Shown: positions 11,713 through 24,261 of the stretch, piece by piece
Layout of the letters: each line of letters opens with the position of its first letter
How positions within the stretch are numbered: the first letter of the stretch is position 1
DNA from: Sitta carolinensis
Taxonomy: Eukaryota > Chordata > Aves > Passeriformes > Sittidae
Assembly (NCBI GenBank): GCA_032173965.1
Contig: JAVUNC010000019.1
Coordinates: 18,096,234 to 18,160,233, forward strand
Direction: 5' to 3'
DNA: 64,000 bases
Made by a program: the position numbers and the translations under genes
Notes under the pieces: generated by a model
Database searches by the model: none
Seen by the model: only the letters and a program-made list of their open reading frames with translations
Told to the model about the DNA's origin: nothing

Positions 11713-12256
11713 ATTGTAGCAGCCCCTTGTTTCAGTCATAACTTCAATGTGTCTATCAGTAGCTTAAAGCAAAGGCATAGTTTAAAAGGAAAAGTAATCT
11801 CCCTGCCTTTCCTCTCCTGATCTGATTCACATACAAAATGGGCTTATGAACTCAAAAATTATGGGAGGGATTCAAGGAGGAGGAAGGGGAGACACAAGAG
11901 CCCTTTTATTTTGCGTCTTATTCACAATGAAATTTGGCACAGAAGCCAACCACATACATTAACATAGTTTGGGCAAGTTTAACTCTCATGAATACATTTC
12001 TGTGGAAAAACTATGTGACTATGGAAAAATCCCCTCTTTTTTGCCATTTGAAAAGATAACAGGCTTCTATGTGGAATATACCCAGAACCTGCCTGATTCA
12101 GAGACATGGAAATACAAAGATGAATAAGGCTGTTTCCCATGCTAGGGGCCCATGGAAACTGAGAGGGAAGGAAGAAGTAAGGAGGCCCATTGACTCGGGA
12201 GAAGGACTTTTATCCTACAGGTGAAGGAAGTATTTGAAGGCACTGGTAACATTGCA
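11713..12256. other. Unique non-coding DNA, no gene seen
   Basis: No gene or repeat is recognised between two hairpin-repeat remnants. Confidence 0.6.
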
Positions 12257-12325
12257 GGCCTGTTCCAGAGCCCATTTTGGTCACTGACAACATTACATTG
12301 ACTTCACTGCGATATAGGTCAGGAC
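12257..12325. mobile_element. Probable ancient hairpin repeat (CATTGACTTCA type)
   Basis: Blocks GGCCTGTTCCAGAGCCCATT and ACATTGACTTCACTG followed by GGTCAGGAC match, with many substitutions, a sauropsid palindrome built on AATGGG/CCCATT and TTGACTTCAATG words with GGCC-type ends. The two halves are roughly inverted. Divergence is high, so the assignment is tentative. Confidence 0.45.
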
Positions 12326-15028
12326 TAAATAGTTTTAAAATATAATCCAAGGCTATTTCCACATCGCTGTGTAGCGAGTGGGATCCAGTTCAAGTGTGCC
12401 CAGCCCTGTGACTTAGCTGCCTTTGTCCATATTTCTGGCTGCTAGCTGGCTGCTGCTTGGGCCCTAAGTCTCAACATTGCACTGAGGAAGAGCTGAGCAT
12501 GGGACCTTCTTGGAGGCCTGTCTCCAACTGGAATGCACACCAGACTGCACCCAAAACTAAGTGAGGCAAACTGGAGGAAGGAAAGCTTCAGCTGCATGTA
12601 TGGGGAATCAGCTGCACCTCTCTTCTCTCCTCCCCTCCTATATATTCATTGTCCCTCTCCAAACTCAGGCTGAGGAGGGCTTGTAGTGGGAGTGTTCACC
12701 AAGAGCAGAGGGTATGAACAGCATGGGCATTCCTTTGTGTGATGATATAAGCGCACCTGGCACCCAAAATCCAGAATTTAAAGCCAACCCAGCTGCAGTG
12801 ATGAGCTCTAGGATCCTCTGGCCCAACTGCAGTCCAGATGCAGCTTAAGATTTCTGCAGGATTTCACAGGTACACAAAAAGAGTGACCTCAACTCCTAGA
12901 TCCCTAATTGCAACCTAAAAGCTATTGCCATTCCCATAAAAAACTCCTTCTCCTTTGCCAATCCTGCTCCAGTGCCACATTCCTGACAGAGGATGGTAAC
13001 CTCAGAATTAATATTTTCTTTTGAATGAATGTTTGCTTTATTATTATCAGATACAATAGTTTGCATTGCAAGTCCTTCATCAGATCACTTCAGAAGTACA
13101 TCACTGCATCAGGTCTTTAATGTCATGCTAATTTGTTTCATAAATTACTAATTGAACTCCATGAATGACTCATATTGTTATGGCAAGTATCGCCATAGAG
13201 AGAACTCAGTGATCTCAGAGGATAAATCACAGAACCATCCTCTCCTGCTATGTAACATAAAGAGTGGGCTAGGAGCAGGATGGGGAATTTTCCTCCACAC
13301 TTAGTCCAGAGTCTTTATCTCTGTGATGCACCCCATTACCATGTGTATTGCTCCTGTCCCAGCATGGAGTTTCCACTGATGTCAGCATGTGGAAGAAGCG
13401 AGGTGCACAGACCCACACATCGAGGGCAAAGGATCTGTAGATCAGATCAAACAGAACATTCTTTTTCAAGGGCAAGTCCATCCAAAGTGCTCAGTTGCTT
13501 TACTGACATTTAATGCACATCATCACTGATGTCATCATTGAGTTGGCCTCCCCGGAGAGATTGGGTTTGGTCAGGCTCAGAAAACAGGACTTTTCACAAA
13601 TTGTCCAGTGCTGGCCATTTCCTGCCACACAAAATGCTGTCTTTTCTTTTTCCAACACAACTGTCTCCAAAGACAACCTAGAAACAAAGTCACACCTTGC
13701 CTGGCTTGGCAGCTGATGAAAGATAACTGATTATTTCAGGGCCAGTTTTCCAAAGGCACTACTCTGTTTCTCTCTGGGCTGGAGGGAGGTCAGAGGCCTT
13801 CAGGCAGGTTTCTCTGACTGACCCTTCCCTCACTGACCTGCTGTTGTTTCCTAGGAGTCAGCCTCACCACCACTTGCCTTGCAGCAAAGGATGGGGTATT
13901 TTTCTAACCCAAATCCCAACAATCTGGTATCTACACCTGCTCAGCCACATTCACCTCCCACCAGAGTTAATGGAGTGAGTAGGCACTTCTGGGAAGAAAA
14001 TCACCTGGCCTACAGCAGATGCCTCCCTTAGGATGAGATCAGTATCACTCCCAAGCAGCTGCAAAGGCCATTTAGCTTCTCATCAGCTGTCCCTGTCCAC
14101 CTACATCCTGAGGAATTCCATCCCAGGTGAGTGCTCAGATGCTGTGTGGCTGCAACAAAGGAAAAGTGCAATTGTTTTGCACACAATTGGCCTTGTGTGC
14201 ATCCTTTAGTTCCTGACCTCCTGTTTTGCCTTGTTCTGAGCTGCATTTTGTGACTGAGCCTAGGACAGGGAACCTGCTGCTGTTCCTGCACCTCCAAAAG
14301 TAGCAAGATCAGGAAGACCACCACGTGCACAGGAGATGCTGCTGCAGCACAAAGGCTTGGCACAGGACTGGTCAGCCAGGTTCCTACAGGGAGAGGCACA
14401 AAGCCCAGCAGGGATCTTTGCAAGCATCTCTGCTGATTCCTGCAGTCCTATTCAGTGTTCACCCAGCAGACCTCTGAAATTAGAAAGCTGCACAGTTCTA
14501 ATGCATTACCAAACATCCTATATTAACTCCTAAGAGAAAGATGTTATTTACTTTACTCACACAAGGTTTATATTGTAGTAGCCATCAACTTTCCATGGAA
14601 AGATCATGCTCTACTACTATACATAAGTCATTAGAGGCAGCTTCTAAACTTTAATATCTCCACAGGAAGAATAATTGTGGCCTTTTCCATACTTCATGTT
14701 TACAGACCAGCAGAATGAAACTCACTGGGATCAGCAGGTGGTGTATGTTCAGCTGCTCCTGGCAATACTTGGCTCACCTGTTCCCACTGAGGACAGCTGC
14801 CATCAGGGAAGCTGTGCCCTGTGAATGTGCCATTCAGAGGGTAGCAGAGCCCACATTTGTAAAGCAGACATCAAAGTGCTCTGTAACATGCAGATGTTTT
14901 CCACGCAGAGGCTGAGAAAAGTGATGGCCAAGACTTTGTAAATCCTGTGCTTTTTCCTTCATTTTCTCCCTACATCTCCCATTTCCTTGCTTTCTCTTAT
15001 GTGGAAGAACAAAACTATTAAAAATTAT
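12326..15028. other. Unique non-coding DNA, no gene seen
   Basis: No gene is recognised. The part at about 13010-13200 is AT-rich with many ATTA, TAAT and ATGAAT words and no repeat character, the look of a conserved non-coding element, but conservation cannot be judged from one sequence. The longest frame is 131 codons on - (14028-14423), with no recognisable domain. Confidence 0.5.
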
Positions 15029-15109
15029 GGGCTGTATCCTCCGCTGGTATAATTTGTTGTGATCCCACAGAGCCATGCAGCCTGTTTACACAAGCTGCAA
15101 ATTTCTCCC
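15029..15109. mobile_element. Ancient sauropsid hairpin (MITE-like) repeat
   Basis: The left arm reads GGGCTGTATCCTCCGCTGGT, and the right arm has GTTTACACAAGCTG, then ATTTCTCCC. The two are eroded inverted copies, about 81 bp overall. It is the same family as the copies at 4704, 11623 and 23520 (ancestral right arm of the type TTTACACCAGCTGAGGATCT). Confidence 0.6.
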
Positions 15110-16394
15110 ATTAATTTAAATCTCTGTGGATTTACATCATGGGGAACAGCTCTACATTTTTTCCCATAGCTAATAATAATAAGCTTCTTCAAAAAAGAAA
15201 AGACGAGCACTCTTGACATCTATTAAACTTGTATTTGGAGATAAAGATTTCAGAGGATGCCTTCTCCCACCCTATCTCACATCCTGCTCCTCTGTTTATC
15301 AGAGGGTCTTCCCAATGTCACGTAGGCCAGAGCTGAGCTGAGCTGCCAAAGATGGTGCCCATGGCTGAACCCATGGCTGGATCTGCTTCCTGACGTGAAT
15401 CTCTGTTCCCTTTTCATCTCCCCAAGCAGTGCTGCAACCCATCCCGACAATCCCTGAGTCCTGCTGAGGACAGAGCTCTCTTCACTATCAGGCTCACTCA
15501 CAGCACGTAGGGAAAAAATCCTGCTCTGTTTGATCAAGGGCAGCAAGTTCAGTGCTCATCTCCCTCTGCCTGAGTGAATTCCTTAACCAACAAACTAAAA
15601 GCTGTTTTTAAAAATGTTCTCCATCCATTTCATTTGCATGTCAAGAAACATTTCATCTTCCTATCAAATAAAAGCACATTTGAAACCTCACCATTTTCTA
15701 CAAAACTAAATTCTTGTGTTCCCACTTGCCCTAACCAGAAGCATTGTAGCCCCACATCTGCAGAACACATTGTACTGTGCAGATTTTGTGCTGTCCTGCA
15801 GGGAAACACAAGGAGGTGGCATTACCAACTCACCTCCTACAAAATCTCCCTCCTGTGGATGAGTAGCAATCTGAGCACTCAGCACACATGAAGACAGACA
15901 CTTCCCATTGGAAAGCAGTTTGCTGAGCCATTTGAAAATCCTAAACACTTCTGAACGCTCAACAACACAACTTTTCTGCTGGACAATACTCTGACTGAGC
16001 CTGCTTTTGGCATATACTGAATTACCCTGAAGAGCCAGGTGACTTAAGTGCCAAATTCCTTACTACATTCACTGATTTAATTTGACCACTGAAGCTCTCC
16101 AGGCTTTTTTGGAAGCCCCAGTTGCGATTCCAGGAACCAGTATGTCCAAGATGATCCCACAAGTTGAACACTCATTAAAAGCATGACCTGTTCCTGCTGG
16201 AGGCAAACGATGGAGTCCCTGCAGGAGTGCAGGGAATGAGGAGGCTGTATCACCTGTCTCAGCAGGGTATTTTCTGTACAATGGAGCAAGGCCAAGACCA
16301 GTGGGGATCTCTGAGGCCACAGTAAAAGCCTTACATTTCTTCCAATAAAAGCTGAGTCTAGTGACCTGCAAAACATGTTGCACATAAGTTTTCT
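15110..16394. other. Unique non-coding DNA, no gene seen
   Basis: No exon, RNA gene or repeat is recognised. Two overlapping frames on - (16069-16383 and 16077-16451) are about 100-125 codons and unrelated to families I know. Confidence 0.55.
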
Positions 16395-16560
16395 TGATAG
16401 ATTAAGGAGAAAGCAACCAAGAAGATCAGGACTTGGAGCTTGCAGTGACAAAGGAAGGGCTGAGAGAACTAGACTTGTTCAGCCACTAGAAGAAAAGATG
16501 AATAGGAGAGCTTATATCCCAAGGAGGCAGAGCCAGGCTCTTCAGGAAGGTGCACAGCTC
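16395..16560 (+). mobile_element. Eroded CR1 LINE fragment
   Basis: The blocks follow the CR1 3' region in order: GCAACCAAGAAGATCAGGAC, then GGCTGAGAGAACTAGACTTG followed by TTCAGCC, then AGGAGAGCTTAT, then GGAGGCAGAGCCAGGCTCTT. Avian CR1 has closely similar words (AAGATGATCAGAGG, CTGAGAGAACTGGGATTGTT, GGAGCCAGGCTCTT). The copy is truncated at both ends and full of indels, so it is older than the copies at 34356 and 53420. It corresponds to the end of the reverse-transcriptase frame but carries no usable frame. Confidence 0.65.
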
Positions 16561-19500
16561 TGCTGGTCATTGCACTGACCCCCTGTGGCTCCTGGAAGGA
16601 TCTCCCATAACCCACCTTCTCCAGCATGATGTCTGCTGCCTTCTGTAGGATCTCCTGCTCCAAGATCATGTTTTCATGCTGCTCCTCTTTCCCTGAGGCT
16701 GCTGACTTGCTGGGGGTTAAGCTGTCTCTTGAACAGCCCCCATCCCATTTAGCCCGTATCCTGGGATTTTCTTCCATGAAAAAGGCAGTGTAAAGGCCCT
16801 GGACTCTGTGCTATGATTTACACTTTTTCATCTCCTGCAGAAAGCCTGCCGTGTATGTGATGATACCATTCAGCTCCGTTTACCTGAGAACTTAAAAAAA
16901 TACCATCGGAGGTTGTTTTTTCCATATGGGTAAATAGTAGGGGTGGGAGTATTCCTTATGGGAAACCTGGAACAGTCGCACTCTGTCGGCCTGACATTTC
17001 CTGCTGTAATTGAAACTTTTGATGTTAAAAATTCCATTTACACAGTGTGTCTCCAAGCCAGGCAGGGAGAAGGGCAGAGGTGGGCTCAGCTCTGGTGCAC
17101 GGTTTCCCCACCCCCCCACTGCAGCCAGTTAAATACAGCAGGTGAGTGCAGAGTTGTAAGGGCAGGAATATGAGGAAGGAAATTCCAGTTGAGTTAGGTA
17201 ATTTGGGTCAGAGGAAGCCAGGCATAGTTACAGAGGCAGGTACAGATCAAATCAGCTCGAGGCTCTGGGTCTCCTGTGCCCCAGGCAGGCGGGGAGCAGT
17301 GCATCCACGTGGTCCTGTGCTCACAGGGCATGTGTGACCCAAACCTCCGGGCTCTGCCTCGAGAGGATGGGAAAAGGGCTTCCTCTGGAGTGATGGGCAC
17401 CAACGGGGAGAAACAACTTGGCCCTCTTACACGTTAGGGGACCTTTTGCTGCATGTCTTTGGAATTCCCATCCAATGCTACACAACCTAATCCTCAACAA
17501 AAGCAGCCAAGCAGCCAAATTCTAACTGGAATCCCAACTGGCCGAAGGTGAAAATCCAAGCAGAGGGTCCAACTGCTGCCAAACGTAAGCTTATCCCCTC
17601 ACCAACTCCTGACCCTGCCACGACTTTATTCCTGAGGACCTGCACAAACCTACACACACCAGACCTCCAGCCAAAGTCAGTGTTGACTCAGTTCATCCCC
17701 AGGGAGCCTTCCAGCTGGAAATACAGCTCATGGGCCCATAGGGGATCTATCCAGCATGATTCACACAGCCTCTGCCTCAGCTCTGCAGCAGCCACCAGCT
17801 CACCCACCCCACGAACTCCTGTCGTTCCCAACCCTCCAGCCAGCCAGATTCTTGTCTTCCTTCCCCATGAAACCTCTGGCAGGCTCTCCAGGGGTGAGCA
17901 GCAGCAAGCAGAAACACCAGAACACCGATATCAAACCCAGCTCCATCTCCTCTTAGCAATAAATATGGGAATAAGACAAAGCCCAGGACAAGACAGAACC
18001 CCTGTGAGTAATGGACATAATCACATTAGCTAGGCAAAGTAACTTTATGTTAAGAAATATTTTTGGCATGCCATGAAAAGTTTGAATCCTGTCACACCCC
18101 AGCACTTACAAAAGTCAAAGGCAACATAACATGAGCTTTATTTTAACTGTTACATGCATTTGCATAAAAATGCTTCTTCAGAATGATAATGCAGCTGTGC
18201 TTCCCTGTTTTGTTTTGGTTTTTTTTCCCTTTATTGCTGTTTTCCCTTTTGATGCAACTTTCTTGCATGCTCAAAGGCACAAAGTAGAACAGGAAGCAGT
18301 TCTGCCTGAGACTCTTTTCTCAGGCACCTTCAAAAATTAAGGCTCAATCCTTTAAGCTTTTCTCACATATCCAAAGAGAAGACAGTAAAAAAAACCCAAA
18401 AATCTAGACTCAGCAATTGCTTCTTAAAATCTGTTTTTTCTGTCAAATGGGACTCTGACCCTCTAGCCATGACAGTGACTGCCACAATAGCAAGAAAATT
18501 ACATTCCTCATTATTCTTCCCATCTATTCTTGGGAGCAATGGGCAGTATGGAGTGAGAAAAGTGGTCTGGGTCTGCAGAAACAGCCACTTCAGAAAGGAA
18601 ACAAATGAGTTATTTGAACAGAAACTCAGATTGATTCTCATTTCTAACCCTGTAACTTAAATGACAACTGACTATATACTCAATTGACTCCTTGGGGTTC
18701 CACAAAAAATTTCATTCAGGAACAGAAGTAGGGAAAACTTTTAGGTCTTGAAAATACTAAAGTACATTTTCTCCCACTGACTTTCTCAAACTCTATCAAC
18801 TAAGCAGGCAAAACTAAAACCCCAAAGTTAACAGCTGTTATGTTTTAATGTTAGATCTAATTTTCAGATGCTCATTTTTATTGAAATATTTAATTGAGAT
18901 ATCACTGGAGAAATTCTGAATTTTTTCCTCTAAGAAGCTGTTAAACAGGTTTTTTAAAATAAATAATTAATATTTTGGTTCAGATAGCACAATATATTTT
19001 ATTTGAGATAAAAGTAATTTTTTTAAAGTTCTTGACAGGATTCATACCTTGGGGATAAATTAACTTAGGAAGATCTAAAACCCAGAATTTCCAGTGATCC
19101 CAGTACCTACCAGTTTCTCCTATATCTCCCACCTAGGAATCTTTACAGAAAAACTTATAATAAGCATTCTACTTTTCCCAGGCAAAGTTGGGATGATAAA
19201 TTGCACAATATTTTTTTCTACTACAGTGAAAGGAGTCTCCTAAGACTGTGGGTGCCCAAATATGTAAAGGACTGTCCCTTACTCGAGGGGTTCACACCTG
19301 AAAGAAAGACAAAGATGGGAAAGCAAAACTAACGCGACTTGTCTAGGGTCCCAGCACAGACTGATAGCAGTGGTGCAGAAAGAGTCTGGTTCACTCTTCC
19401 CTTAGTGACCTGTCTGATCAGAGACTATGGTCAGACTCACTGACAAAACCTTTATTTTGGTTTCTTCTGCCTTATTTTGGCTTCATGGGCTGGCAGAATG

Positions 19501-22500
19501 TCACCGAACTTCAGTAAGTACAAATGTAATGGGCTTCAGCAAATAGCCAGAGGGAATCAGGGAAGATCTTTATCTTCATCTTATACTGCTCTTGATTTTT
19601 TCCCAGCTAGAAGAACTGAGAATTCCCACTGTGCCACTAGCAGAAGCACATACCTAAAATTACCAACTTTGAGATAATGAAAAACAATCAGAGGAGGAAA
19701 AAGACATACCAGGTAACTAAAAAGCAGGAAAGTGCTGTCAGGAGCCGATGGCAATACTTAGCCTTAGAGTTGTTGGAGTCTCTGGTCTAATGCTACGGAT
19801 AAACATTTGTCCAAATGACAGTACACGATGTAAGATCATGTGAGATGGGCCAGAACTAAGTCATGATTGATGAGCCTTGGAACAGCAGGACCTGGCTCTC
19901 CAAGGTTAGTTTTGCAACCTTTGATCTTTATAGCCACACATTATAAAGCGGTTTCAACTTGTAACTAAATTCCTGACATACTCAGCTGTAAAATCCAGAC
20001 ATATCCTGAGCAATAAAACAAATACATAAACTGGAACTTAGGTGAGAGTCATCTTTTACTGTCACTTAATGCTGGAAACACCTAGAGCTTGTTCTGCCAC
20101 ATTCAGTAAGAAAACGCTGTTTTAAGAGCAGTGTGAGGGATCTGGACTGGAAGCAAATTATTTGGGCCACACAGCCTATTTGATTAATCCTATCTGGATC
20201 CCAAATTTCCAGTGCCTCTAAAGAGCATCAAGAACAGGCACCTTTCTGATGGTAACTGTACCACACGATGTTCATGAAATCCAACTTCTATCACTCCGTG
20301 TATCAGAGCCATGGGCCCTCTGCAAAACATCACTCTGCCAACTGTGGATATCACCAATAAATCAAAGCAGTTGCACAAGCCACAACTTAGGTGGCATTAA
20401 TTAGATCAGTGGAAGTTATGATCCAACATAATTATCATTGCTACCCCACCTACATTTAATTTCAGCATTTCTTCCTATCTTTGCGCCAGAGGGTCCATAG
20501 GGGAGCACTACATGCTTCAACAGTGCCAGCCTCCAGAGGCAGCCTGAAAGAGCAAGGGCTGGTAATTATGTGAGTGCAAGTAAGGGGAAGGGGACTATCA
20601 TGAGATGTGATCAGATACTATGCAAGGGGAGAGAAGTAAATTCACCCTTTGTCCCTTACACACCCCAGAGCTTTGCAGCTGCCTTATCCGACCTGCCAGT
20701 CCCTATTCACCAAGGTGTGTGCGTAAAGAAATCACTGCAAGCGCATGAGAGCCTCACCAAAGGAAACCTGATTTCCCAAAGTCTTACATACATGTCGGAA
20801 ATGAAGAGCACAGCCCAGGGGAGGGGAAGGAAGGTCAGTGTGTTTGGGTGGGACTTGCAGCATCTCTGACCACATCCATAACAGCAAGCAGTGCAAAACA
20901 AGAGGAATGTGGATGCACAGAGAGAATGGTTGGTGCCAAGAACCTGACCCCCACACAGGGCATTTCCATGCCCTGCTTTCCTTCAGAAAGCTGCAGCCTA
21001 ATGGCAGCAGCAACCAGCACGAGCTGGCCAGGCTGGGTGCAGCCCTGAAGCCATGCCAGAGGAATCATGCTGATATCCTCCATGCATGCTCTGTGACATA
21101 AATGTGCAGTTCAGGGGGGGTCACTGGGAGACATTTCAGAAGCACGCTGTTATCTCAAATGAAACACTAATGCCAATGTCCCCATTAGAGGCATCTCCAA
21201 ATGGGGCATGGACAAGCATGTCCTGCTGAAATAGCCCAACAGAACAGGACCCTGCTGCTGTTCTCCAGGGGTGGACACGGTGTCCCCAGTCAGTGGCACA
21301 CGGTGTGGCTGCACCACCTTGAGGGCAGCCAGTTCCCTGGGTGGGAGCCTGTGTGGCCTGGGTGAGCTCTCTGGCTCAGCAGGGGCAATCTGACAGACCT
21401 GCAGCTCTGAGGACTGCGTCTCAGAAGAGGGAGTCATACAAGAACAAACACAAATGGGAAGCCATGTTTGTTTCTGAGCCCTGAATCACAGCCCAGGACA
21501 CAGCTGTAATGACAGTACATGGCTGAAGAACTACTGCCTTTGAGCTGACTGGAAGGACTTGATACAAAAGGTACCATATCCTTCAGGTCACAGCAGTCCT
21601 TTCTGACTGAAGGTTGCACCATCACAGTTGGTTGGAAGACAAAGAGGTTTTCTGCTAAGAATCCCCAAAGATGCTCTGATTTAGCCGGTCAATTGGTTCT
21701 CTTCTTCTTTGACCTTTCTTCTATGCATCTGCTCTTCCTTACACTTACAATAAAACATTTTCCTTTAACACTGTGCAGGGCTCTGCTTAAAAAGAGCTTG
21801 GTGTAGTCAGGTGTGTTCCTGGTGAGCTGCAGGCTGCGGTACAAAGACCCCACTGTTTTTCAGAAGGCCATTCACTAATGTTCACTCAACAGAGGAGACC
21901 AACAGTACGGCAATATCCATCAACCCCTGCATTTGCTTGTAATTAAAGAAAGGTCAGGAGCTGGGCCTTTCTGAGAATCACACTTACCTTTGCATGGTCA
22001 AAACCCAAACGGAGACAAATTTTACAATGTAGACAACCAAAAACATGAAACCTGGGACATGAAAAATATTGAACAGTCAACCATGTATGTTTTTCAAGGT
22101 TTGTGAAATGAATTTGGCCCTGTCCTTGGGTGCAGAGCTGTTAAGATTGTGTTTGGTACCTAACAGCAAAAGCTGTTGTGTTCCAGTTTTTTCATGCCTC
22201 ACTGCTACAGAAAGGCCCTGATTCACACCACTTCATTATCTTTCCTCATTTTTATAGGCAGCCAGAGGGCATGCTGGATCCTCAGTTTGTTTGTCTGGAT
22301 CCACTCATTAGTAAATTACGTGTAGTGAGCAATGACATGCACCTGGACATTTAGTCTGAGTAGATTCTTTAACACTCAAATCAGCTGTGCTACTACAGCA
22401 AGAAAAGCAACAGACCTTTCTGAAACGTGATTTTTTTCTTTATGCTTTTCACATTTCTAGGAGCCATAGCATCAATGGAGAGGAAATAGTGAAAAGCAAG

Positions 22501-23100
22501 AATGAAAGAGAAGAAAGAAAAGCACAGGACTTCTCCCTGTGAAGTGCTGTTAACAATCCCTTGGCTGTGAACACAAGGATCCTGTGGCCAAGACCATGAC
22601 CACATCATGGTGACAATCTGAGTGGCAGCCTTTACAATTTTTTTATGCACAGCTAGATAAGAAATGCCAAAGAAAAACACAGGTATTTAGAGATTAAGCT
22701 GGGAAATTGGCAGCAATGTTGAGTGCAAGCCTGGTGTGCTGCTCTGGAAATCTGGAAACAGAAACTACCTACAAATCTACTTTTAGGGGCCAAGCATTTA
22801 ATTCCAACCTGGTTCTTTTGTGGTATCACTACATATAATTTGCTTTTGTAATGGAGGGAACTGGAACAGAAAGGGACAAACAGAGGAGACAAACAAGGCA
22901 CGAAGTATTCCACATCCTTCTGGCAGACACCCCTTGGAGATCACAGGCACCTGGTGCAAGAATCAGAGAGACACAGTCTAACACAAGCCCTTGCTCTACT
23001 TTTCCCATCATTAGCTGGGTACCACAGAGAAGGTGGTTAAAAATGTCTTCTAAAATAGCTTTAAGGATTGGAAATCTGATAAGGCAAATACAAGTGGCAA
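16561..23100. other. Unique non-coding DNA, no gene seen
   Basis: In 6.5 kb I recognise no gene, RNA gene or young repeat. The longest frame is 161 codons on + (17548-18033), Pro/Ser/Thr-rich without domains. The segment 18835-19030 is strongly AT-rich with T-runs and AATAAATAATTAAT-like words but is not a tandem repeat. Confidence 0.5.
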
Positions 23101-23105
23101 AGCTC

Positions 23106-23132
23106 CACTGACGTCAGTGAGACTTATATAAG
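23106..23132 (+). promoter_or_regulatory. CRE-like palindrome with adjacent TATA-like box
   Basis: A perfect 14-bp palindrome CACTGACGTCAGTG (23106-23119) has a consensus cAMP-response element TGACGTCA at its centre (23109-23116). Eight bases downstream is TATATAAG (23125-23132), a good TATA-box match. The words CCACTGACxTCAGTG also occur in the old hairpin repeats nearby, so the CRE may have arisen by one or two substitutions in such a repeat. No transcript or exon is identifiable downstream, so promoter function is only a possibility. Confidence 0.3.
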
Positions 23133-23519
23133 GGAATATTTTGTAATGGTAAAAGTAATTCTGGAACTGAAGTTCTGCATACCGAAGAAGGAAGTTTTTC
23201 AGGTTAACCTCAACACAAGCAACAGATTTGTCCTCAAAACAATTTCCCCACTGCTCTGCAAATAAAAACTAAAATTGGACTATTTCTGCAAAAAGCCTGA
23301 CTTTGTATGTGCAATCACACAAGCATAATTCACTGCAAAGCTACTCAATAATAGGCAACTGAGATATTAATACAAAATCATATTTTTAAATGTGAATTTT
23401 GAATTTATACATATGAGAACGTTAATGAAAAGATGTGACTGTGAAATGCAGTATATTTAGCCAGTCCTGGGACAATATGGTGTGGGAGTAATTCTTCCTT
23501 TGTACAATTCTTCTTTTCA

Positions 23520-23619
23520 GGGCCTTCAAGTAAGTTGGTGTGAATTAACACTGCTCATTTGAAATCAATGGAAAAAGAAAATGGAGCTATGCCAAATTAC
23601 ATCAGTGAGGGATCCAGCC
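23520..23619. mobile_element. Ancient sauropsid hairpin (MITE-like) repeat, both arms
   Basis: The left arm begins GGGCCTTCAAGTAAGTTGGT, and the right arm ends TTACATCAGTGAGGGATCCA followed by GCC. The centre carries GAAATCAATGG and ATGGAGCTATGCC. This is the order of the palindromic repeat whose ancestral right arm reads like GAGCTATGCC, ATTTACACCAGCTGAGGATC. It is about 100 bp and is the clearest two-armed copy of the family in the window. Confidence 0.65.
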
Positions 23620-23668
23620 TTTTGACTTCAAGTTATCCTCAGTTAACACTGGCGTAATCAGAAAAAGG
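23620..23668. mobile_element. Second, partial hairpin-repeat arm abutting the previous copy
   Basis: Immediately after the copy ending at 23619 comes TTTGACTTCAAGTTATCCTC followed by AGTTAACACTGGCGTAATCA. This resembles a related arm with the words TTGACTTCAATG, GTTACTCC and CACTGGTGTAA. It may be a second insertion or an extension of the first; only one arm is visible. Confidence 0.45.
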
Positions 23669-24261
23669 CGACATTTACTTCCCTGTCCAATGAAAATAGC
23701 CTGGGTATTGGCTAGTTTCAGAGAACTGCCTGAAAACATTACACAAACCATGAATTATTCACAGTATTAAACAAATAATTGTGACTAGTAAATAAATATT
23801 TGAAAGTAATGGCTGGTTCATACACCATTCACACATAGTGTAAGGGGGAGATATTTATCATATGAATTACCCATTAAGAATTACTGGCTCAGCTCTTGCT
23901 ATAACTGATAAACAGTCATGTGGATAACAAGGCAAGTGTTTGGCACGTCTCCTTCTTTCATTCCCAGCAATATGGCTTCCTTTTCAACAGACACATAAGC
24001 TCAATTATTTATAGCCCTTCTTCCAGAGAAACTGACTGATTTCCATGCACCTGAAAGGCAGAAGCTGGTTCACTGTTTCCCCAATCCCTACTTGTCTGGT
24101 TAAATTCCAGGTCAGGCAACAGCCCTCTGACAGAACCACATTCCTGCTGTAGTTTCAATTACCTAAATTATTCTTCACCTCCTGTCCTAAGCATGGGCAT
24201 ATTTTTGATGGCCTGAGCTGGGAAATGTGAATGCAAACTGCTACCAGATGTAGAGAGGAAG
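23669..24261. other. Unique AT-leaning non-coding DNA
   Basis: No repeat or gene is recognised. The part at 23800-24030 is rich in ATTA, GATA and TATTTAT words and free of obvious repeats, compatible with a regulatory element, but nothing in a single sequence proves it. Confidence 0.5.

Noticed and set aside
17548..18033. 161-codon Pro/Ser/Thr-rich frame on +
   Set aside because: No domain, no splice or promoter context, and an overlapping frame on -; probably chance.
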